A DNA stretch of 64,000 bases. Source: Acidimicrobiaceae bacterium (GTDB lineage Bacteria; Actinomycetota; Acidimicrobiia; Acidimicrobiales; Poriferisodalaceae). The notes under the pieces are model-generated. The model was not told the origin of the DNA. It saw only the letters and a program-made list of their open reading frames with translations, and made no database searches. Position numbers and translations under genes: made by a program. Below, in pieces: positions 58,834 through 64,000 of this stretch (positions are counted from its first letter, which is position 1; every line of letters begins with the position of its first letter). The stretch spans positions 44,423 to 108,422 of the forward strand of contig PBMG01000007.1 of NCBI GenBank assembly GCA_002722565.1. The letters are read 5' to 3'.

Positions 58834-60105
58834 ATGACGAGCTCAAAGAACGTATGGACTGTAGGACCCGATACTGAGATCGAAGAACTAATTTCTGAGG
58901 AAAAAAAACGTCAAGAGACAAGCTTGCAATTGATTGCATCGGAAAACTTTGCGTCTCCGGCTGTGATGAAAGCTACAGGCAGCGTCTTTACTAATAAATA
59001 CAGTGAGGGTTACCCACGGCGTCGTTACTACGGAGGTAACGCGAAAGTAGACGTGGTAGAGCAACTAGCGATCGATCGGGTTAAGGAACTATTTGGAGCG
59101 GAACACGCGAATGTGCAGCCGCACTCGGGTTCGCAAGCTAACGCAGCTGTCTATATGGCGCTTCTTGATGTTGGTGACACCGTGATGGGCATGAGTCTTG
59201 ACCATGGAGGTCACCTAACGCATGGTTCACCGGTCAATGCGAGTGGCCGTTTCTACAATTTTATTTCCTACGGTTTAACTGGGGAAGATGAGCGCATCGA
59301 CTATGAAGAGATGCGTTCGATAGCACTTGCTGAGAGGCCGAAGCTAATTGTTGCTGGCGCAACGGCGTACCCGCGACGAATTGATCCTGAACCTTTTCGT
59401 CAAGTGTGCGATGAGATAGGTGCCTATTTCATGTTTGACGCGGCACATATTGCTGGGTTGATTGCTGGCGGTCAACATCCGAATCCTGTTCCCCATGCTG
59501 ATGTAGTTACTTTCACCACCCACAAGACACTGAGAGGACCCAGAGGTGGTTGCATTCTTTCAACGGAAGCCCTTGCTAAGAAAATTGATAGTGCTGTGTT
59601 CCCAGGGAATCAAGGCGGCCCTCTAGAGCATGTCATCGCTGCCAAGGCAATTGGTTTTCGAGAAGCGATGGACGCCGGCTTCGCGGACTACGCGAAGCGA
59701 ATAGTTGATAATGCGTGTGCACTGGCGGATGCGCTTGCTGACCAAGGTTTCAGATTGGTTTCGGGTGGGACTGATAATCACCTGCTGTTGCTTGATTTGC
59801 GCTCTTTCGATGAAAACCTGACAGGTAAAGAAGCACAAGAAGTCCTGGATCAAGGCGGAGTGACGCTAAACAGAAACACCATCCCAGATGACCCGCGATC
59901 ACCATTTGTTACTAGTGGCGTGCGCATGGGTGTCGCGTCCGTCACTACGCAGGGAATGGGTGCCGAGGAAATGGTCAATATTGCCGATTTCACAGCGCGA
60001 ATCCTGCGGCACCGAGATGATGACTCTGCCGTGAATGCAATAGCCAAAGAAGTAGCAGAGTTGTGCGCTCAATACCCTCCTTACCCAGATTCAACAAGGC
60101 AGTAG
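58834..60105 (+). CDS. glyA: Serine hydroxymethyltransferase
   Basis: A 423-residue PLP enzyme making glycine and methylene-tetrahydrofolate from serine. [66 protein letters not shown] and the PLP lysine in [14 protein letters not shown] are all present. ATG 58834 is taken as start; the open frame to 58768 gives residues unlike the family. The 98-base leader contains no riboswitch I can recognise. Confidence 0.95.
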   Translation: MTSSKNVWTVGPDTEIEELISEEKKRQETSLQLIASENFASPAVMKATGSVFTNKYSEGYPRRRYYGGNAKVDVVEQLAIDRVKELFGAEHANVQPHSGSQANAAVYMALLDVGDTVMGMSLDHGGHLTHGSPVNASGRFYNFISYGLTGEDERIDYEEMRSIALAERPKLIVAGATAYPRRIDPEPFRQVCDEIGAYFMFDAAHIAGLIAGGQHPNPVPHADVVTFTTHKTLRGPRGGCILSTEALAKKIDSAVFPGNQGGPLEHVIAAKAIGFREAMDAGFADYAKRIVDNACALADALADQGFRLVSGGTDNHLLLLDLRSFDENLTGKEAQEVLDQGGVTLNRNTIPDDPRSPFVTSGVRMGVASVTTQGMGAEEMVNIADFTARILRHRDDDSAVNAIAKEVAELCAQYPPYPDSTRQ

Positions 60106-60215
60106 CCGTTATAGCTGTGCAGGCTCCATCAAAGCTCTACACCTGGTAACTAGGCTGGTTGTAGATAGACGAGTCGTAGCGTGAGCCTTTTAGGCTTGGT
60201 GAGTAGGGCATTCCC

Positions 60216-61343
60216 GTGAGTAGGACACTCCAACATGCCGTGGTATTAGGCGTAGCAGCCGTTGTCACATATCTCTTCACGTTTGTTGTAGTCAGAGTCG
60301 CACCCAAACTAGGAGCGGTTGTCGAGCCGGATGATCGGCGTGTTCATCAACGCCCAACAGTTACTGGTGGCGGGACAGCCATGTTTGTGGGTTTCTTGGC
60401 TTCCCTGGTTATAGCTAGTCGACTGCCAGGCTTTACCCAGGTATTCGCTGGTTCCTCCGAGGCGCTCGCGGTAGTCGTAGCGGCGACTGTGATGTTTTCT
60501 ATTGGCGCAGTTGATGACCTGAGGGAGCTCTCGGCTCCAGCGAAGGTCGCTGGACAGGTCCTATCTGGCAGTCTGTTAGCGGTCTTGGGGGTCACCCTCT
60601 TCTACTTCAGGGTGCCTTTTGGGCAACTTGTTGTTCTGTCGGCCGATTGGGCGACGCTCATAACGGTGCTATTGGTGGTGATCGTCGCTAACTCCGTCAA
60701 CTTGATAGACGGATTAGATGGACTAGCTGCGGGTACCGTCGCAATTGCGGCAGGAGCTTTCTACCTGTACAGCGGAGAATTGCAGAATGCTGGACTTATC
60801 AGTGACAGTAACCTTGGACCTTTGCTTGCATTGGTAACGCTGGGAATTTGCTTAGGTTTTCTGCCTCACAACTTTCATCCTGCTCGCATTTTTATGGGTG
60901 ATGGGGGTGCGCTCCTGCTGGGTCTCTTGATGGCATCAGCGACGATGACCGTCGGTGGCAGGGTTGTTGACCAGTTCAGTGGTCAGGTCTATTTCTTCTT
61001 CGCCCCCATAGCTATTCCTTTCTTGATTCTGGGAGTCCCATTAGCTGATGTAGCCCTGGCTGTTGTGCGACGTGCGTACCGCAGAGAGAGCATTGCGACT
61101 GCAGATAAAGACCACTTGCATCACCGTTTGTTGAGAATGGGCCATGGCCACAGACGAACAGTTCTGCTTTTGTGGGCTTGGACAGCCTTGCTTTCAGGTG
61201 TGGCGCTGGTTCCAACGTTAACGGGCAGTGGGGATGCTGTGCTCCCGTTTGCCTTGGCAGGCGTAGCTATCTTGCTCTTCTTTCTGTTTCGCCCACGAGC
61301 TGGAATGGAAGCCGAAAAGAGCACAGAAATCAGGAGTGCGTAG
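60216..61343 (+). CDS. wecA: Undecaprenyl-phosphate N-acetylglucosaminyl-1-phosphate transferase (WecA/TagO family)
   Basis: A 375-residue membrane enzyme with about ten helices that starts glycan synthesis by moving a sugar phosphate to undecaprenyl phosphate. Conserved elements are RRVHQRPTVTGGGTAMF, IGAVDDLRELSAPAKV, VANSVNLIDGLDGLAAGTVA, FHPARIFMGDGGALLLG and the DKDHLHHRLLRMGHGH histidine motif. It sits just before the atp operon, as in mycobacteria (rfe-atp). GTG 60216; a second GTG at 60240 is possible. Confidence 0.92.
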   Translation: MSRTLQHAVVLGVAAVVTYLFTFVVVRVAPKLGAVVEPDDRRVHQRPTVTGGGTAMFVGFLASLVIASRLPGFTQVFAGSSEALAVVVAATVMFSIGAVDDLRELSAPAKVAGQVLSGSLLAVLGVTLFYFRVPFGQLVVLSADWATLITVLLVVIVANSVNLIDGLDGLAAGTVAIAAGAFYLYSGELQNAGLISDSNLGPLLALVTLGICLGFLPHNFHPARIFMGDGGALLLGLLMASATMTVGGRVVDQFSGQVYFFFAPIAIPFLILGVPLADVALAVVRRAYRRESIATADKDHLHHRLLRMGHGHRRTVLLLWAWTALLSGVALVPTLTGSGDAVLPFALAGVAILLFFLFRPRAGMEAEKSTEIRSA

Positions 61344-61397
61344 CTTAAATATCTCGATGAGGCGGAATTCATCATTGGGCAGCTTGCAACCTCCAAG

Positions 61398-61415
61398 ACA
61401 CCCCAATTAGGGTGT
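61398..61415 (+). promoter_or_regulatory. Hairpin between wecA and the atp genes
   Basis: ACACCC (61398-61403), loop CAATTA, GGGTGT (61410-61415). No T-run follows; a TTGACG that could be a -35 box lies at 61425-61430. It may attenuate readthrough from wecA or mark the start region of the atp operon. Confidence 0.3.
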
Positions 61416-61470
61416 GGCCGCTTCTTGACGTGTCCACTCATTCGCTAACAGTCGGGAGACTGCCCCTAGC

Positions 61471-61806
61471 ATGCGAGCTCCATCGCTCTCCAAGAACAAA
61501 ATATTCTTCGGCACCGATGATGCATTCTCGCGCTCGGTCGAAATTGTCGTAACCCCAGTCATCTTCGCGGCGATCGGCTGGCTCATTGATCGCTGGCTCG
61601 AAACAGGACCCTGGGTGGCTTTAGTGTTTGGCTTAGTTGCCTTTTTGGGGAAGCTGACTGCTGAGTGGTACCGCTACACAAACCGCATGTCAGGTATCGA
61701 AGATGAGATGACGACAAGCCGTCCCACTAATGTGAGAGGACTAGACAGGCCAGAAGAAATTGATGATCACCTACCGACGGGTGTCACTCTCGAGGAGCGT
61801 AGCTAA
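61471..61806 (+). CDS. AtpZ/AtpI-like small membrane protein of the ATP synthase operon
   Basis: A 111-residue protein with two membrane helices (about 23-40 and 46-62; IVVTPVIFAAIGWLIDRWL and GPWVALVFGLVAFLGK) and a polar tail. The helical hairpin with RxxE-like WYRYTNR end resembles AtpZ/AtpI accessory proteins, proposed to help c-ring assembly or Mg transport. It opens the atp operon; the next gene begins 2 bases after it. Confidence 0.75.
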   Translation: MRAPSLSKNKIFFGTDDAFSRSVEIVVTPVIFAAIGWLIDRWLETGPWVALVFGLVAFLGKLTAEWYRYTNRMSGIEDEMTTSRPTNVRGLDRPEEIDDHLPTGVTLEERS

Positions 61807-61808
61807 AG

Positions 61809-62291
61809 ATGAGTGACAAAGTAGAAGAGCGGTCATCAGACCTTCAGGATCTAGGTCAACTAGCTGAGCCAGAAAAGAGCATTGTTAGTGACATGCTGTT
61901 GAGAGGCTTAAAGGTAAGCCCGGCATGGCTAGCGTTGTCGCTGGTGTTTTGGGGTGTTAATGGGCTGGCATCCTCTGCCTATGGACTTGGTCTGATATTC
62001 GCGAACTTTGTCTTTGCGGCGGCGTTTTTGACCTGGGCTGGGCGGATATCTGTAGCAGCTCTTATGTTCGCGGCGTTAGGTGGCTTCATCCTTCGTTTAG
62101 CCTTCCTAACTGTCGCTGTTATTGCTTTTAGTAAAATTGGCGTTTTTGCACCTATTCCCCTGGCTATAACGATTATCGTTTCGCATCTCGGGTTGCTGGT
62201 GTGGGAGACGCGCTATGTTTCCATATCGCTGGCTTACCCCGGATTGAGACCTAGCCAGATGAGACAAAGAAATCGCAAGGAGATCAAGTGA
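61809..62291 (+). CDS. ATP synthase subunit I-like membrane protein
   Basis: A 160-residue protein with an acidic N-terminus (about 1-28) and four hydrophobic segments (about 37-58, 60-77, 81-110, 112-135). Position before atpB and the helix pattern match the loosely conserved AtpI/subunit I group; sequence alone would not decide. Its stop overlaps the GTG of atpB by 4 bases. Confidence 0.7.
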   Translation: MSDKVEERSSDLQDLGQLAEPEKSIVSDMLLRGLKVSPAWLALSLVFWGVNGLASSAYGLGLIFANFVFAAAFLTWAGRISVAALMFAALGGFILRLAFLTVAVIAFSKIGVFAPIPLAITIIVSHLGLLVWETRYVSISLAYPGLRPSQMRQRNRKEIK

Positions 62292-63091
62292 ATCAACTGC
62301 TTGCCGCCGGCAATGGCGATAGTTCTGGTGGGCTGCACTTCCCGGCAATCGAGAGCCTTTTGGAGTGGCCTGGCTTTCTCTTCGAAGGCAACACATATTT
62401 TGAACTGAACAAGGTGGGCGTGATCTACCTCTGGGCGATGGTTGCACCTCTGCTCATATTCATTTTGGCTAGTCGTAAGAGTGCGCTGGTCCCGCGAGGC
62501 ATTCAGACGGTCGCTGAATCATCAGTTGACTTCGTGCGTGAAAACGTGGTCATGCAAACTATGGGTCCCGATGGCATGAAATTCATGCCGTTCCTTCTTT
62601 CCCTCTTCTTCTTCATTTTCTTCGCAAATATCACTGAGGTAATCCCGTTTATTCAATTTCCTGCGAATTCACGGATGGCTGCGCCGGCGTTCTTAGCGAT
62701 CCTTGTTTGGGTTGTCTTTAATGCTGTCGGAATTAAGAGTCAGGGTTTCTTTAGTTATTTCAAGAACACAGTTATTCCGCCTGGTGTCCCAGGCGCTCTG
62801 CTACCTCTGGTCGCAGTTATCGAGTTTGTATCAACATTCTTGGTGCGTCCCTTCTCGCTAGCAGTTCGGCTTTTTGCGAACATGCTGGCCGGCCACCTTT
62901 TGTTGGTTACGTTCGCAGTACTATGCGAGAATTTGTGGGCCAAGAACATTTTGGTTTCGATCATTTGGGCCCCATTTGTTGTGTTGATTGGTCTCACGGG
63001 CTTCGAGATTCTCGTTGCCTTCTTGCAGGCTTTCATCTTCACGATCTTGACTGCCGTGTACATCGGCGGCGCGTTACATCCAGAGCATTAA
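62288..63091 (+). CDS. atpB: F-type ATP synthase subunit a
   Basis: A 267-residue membrane subunit forming the proton half-channels. FSLAVRLFANMLAGHLLLVT contains the essential Arg and the conserved Asn/His-type partners; FEILVAFLQAFIFTILTAVY is the other conserved helix, with the usual Gln. GTG start in an overlap with the preceding gene, GGAG 5 bases upstream. Confidence 0.95.
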   Translation: MNQLLAAGNGDSSGGLHFPAIESLLEWPGFLFEGNTYFELNKVGVIYLWAMVAPLLIFILASRKSALVPRGIQTVAESSVDFVRENVVMQTMGPDGMKFMPFLLSLFFFIFFANITEVIPFIQFPANSRMAAPAFLAILVWVVFNAVGIKSQGFFSYFKNTVIPPGVPGALLPLVAVIEFVSTFLVRPFSLAVRLFANMLAGHLLLVTFAVLCENLWAKNILVSIIWAPFVVLIGLTGFEILVAFLQAFIFTILTAVYIGGALHPEH

Positions 63092-63101
63092 ATGCAAATA
63101 G

Positions 63102-63371
<270 letters not shown>

Positions 63372-63380
63372 GGAGAGACA

Positions 63381-63917
63381 ATGAACTCAATTGGACTCCT
63401 AGCGGCGGGCGACGCAGGAGGGGAGGCTTCGAACCCGATCCTTCCTGTTTGGAATGAAATTATTTGGGGAGGCATGGCCTTCGCGATTCTTTTCATTGTC
63501 ATGTCGAAGTTCGCCTACCCGGCGATAAAGAACGTGATGGAAGCTCGATCCGAAAAAATTCAAGGCGACCTTGATGCTGCAGATACAGCCCGGTCGGAGG
63601 CAGAAGGTCTTCGTGCTGAATATGACTCGAAGATTGCAGAAGCCCAGGCTGAAGCATCACGAATCCTCGAGGCTGCACGCGCCGAAGCTGAACAGGTCAG
63701 ACAAGATCGTCTGGCAGCGATAGAACCTGAAATTGAAGAGAAGCGCGCACAAGCCGACGCTGATATTGAGGCAGCGAAAGCAAGAGCATTGGCGGACCTT
63801 CGGGCGCAAGTTACATCGCTAGCAGTCGGAGCGGCAGAGCAAGTTGTTCGTTCCAGCTTGGATGAAGCTGCGTATTCAAGGTTAGTGGACGACTACATCG
63901 AGTCAGTTGGTAGCTGA
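63381..63917 (+). CDS. atpF: F-type ATP synthase subunit b
   Basis: A 178-residue peripheral-stalk subunit: one membrane helix (about 28-46, IIWGGMAFAILFIVMSKFAY), then a long charged coiled coil rich in Ala/Glu/Arg (about 55-150), then the short C-terminal helix region AAEQVVRSSLDEAAYSRLVD that binds delta. AAGGAGAG lies 5 bases before ATG. The rest of the operon (atpH and on) is outside the window. Confidence 0.95.
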   Translation: MNSIGLLAAGDAGGEASNPILPVWNEIIWGGMAFAILFIVMSKFAYPAIKNVMEARSEKIQGDLDAADTARSEAEGLRAEYDSKIAEAQAEASRILEAARAEAEQVRQDRLAAIEPEIEEKRAQADADIEAAKARALADLRAQVTSLAVGAAEQVVRSSLDEAAYSRLVDDYIESVGS

Positions 63918-63933
63918 CTCACCTATAAGAAGT

Positions 63934-63985
63934 GGTCCTTCAAGCTCTGGTTGTTGGACCCCTAAAGAGGCAGCAATTTAGCTGC
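63934..63985 (+). promoter_or_regulatory. Two hairpins after atpF
   Basis: GGTCC (63934-63938) pairs with GGACC (63956-63960), with a symmetric TT/TT internal loop and an inner CAA/TTG stem; then GCAGC (63970-63974) pairs with GCTGC (63981-63985). No T-run is present. They occupy a spacer of at least 83 bases in an operon where genes otherwise lie within a few bases. Confidence 0.4.
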
Positions 63986-64000
63986 AGGAACTGTTTACGA

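Noticed and set aside
61343-61471. Confident promoter for the atp operon
   Set aside because: TTGACG at 61425 is a good -35 but no -10 stands at a suitable distance; left as a note only.

Overview
The window looks like chromosomal DNA from an actinobacterium, most likely of the class Acidimicrobiia. The evidence is a WhiB-family regulator, a PdtaS-type histidine kinase, TB7.3-like, DUF3107, DUF3090 and SCO1664-family proteins, an L,D-transpeptidase carrying GYWL..DG-type repeats, and the gene order argS-lysA-hom-thrC-rho-rpmE-prfA-prmC/sua5-wecA-atp, which is characteristic of Actinobacteria. By eye the base composition is near 50% GC, low for the phylum and in keeping with streamlined aquatic lineages. 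Genes are tightly packed, many neighbours overlap by 4 bases, and GTG/TTG starts are common. No mobile elements, CRISPR arrays or phage genes were seen. The class assignment is inferred from gene content only.

Layout. 1-5878: a cobalamin riboswitch (cut by the window edge) followed by btuFCD-cobO-cobU-cobT-cobS, a corrinoid uptake and nucleotide-loop assembly operon. 5895-14383: thioesterase, orphan peptide-binding lipoprotein, RsgA, two crotonases, DUF3048 lipoprotein, MscS channel, repeat-bearing L,D-transpeptidase. 14432-23175: archaeal-type valS, a membrane protein with a degenerate GGDEF domain, acyl-CoA dehydrogenase, a small membrane protein with a clear terminator, alcohol dehydrogenase, CoA-transferase and TetR regulator. 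23263-31285: two membrane proteins, a biotinyl-domain protein, and a complete System I cytochrome c maturation operon (ccmABCDEFGHI, including a 56-residue ccmD). 31300-34822: a SufR-like regulator divergent from mrp-selO with a palindrome between them. 34932-40796: DUF3107, pdtaS, whiB, a glycerophosphodiesterase, a lipid kinase and etfBA. 40839-46561: a phosphatase/DUF3090/kinase-like module, UdgB, a Cys-repeat lipoprotein, FrhB-like and F420-type flavin proteins, and FetB. 46628-64000: tRNA-Arg(CCG), then the argS-to-atp housekeeping block, cut after atpF.

The genes describe an aerobic heterotroph that degrades acyl-CoA compounds (acyl-CoA dehydrogenase, crotonases, EtfAB), makes c-type cytochromes with the Ccm machinery, conserves energy with a proton-type F-ATPase, and takes up corrinoids, which it finishes itself. 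At least twelve first-in-transcript genes have a -10-like box (TANNNT, or CAGAAT for etfB) 6-8 bases before the start codon, suggesting widespread leaderless transcription. The most unusual items are the full Ccm system in an actinobacterium, a Rho factor with altered RNA-contact and nucleotide-site residues, the PrmC-Sua5 fusion, the uncharacterised phosphatase/DUF3090/atypical-kinase module in which DUF3090 has lost its zinc-binding tail, and a lipoprotein built from two copies of an unrecognised Cys-rich unit.
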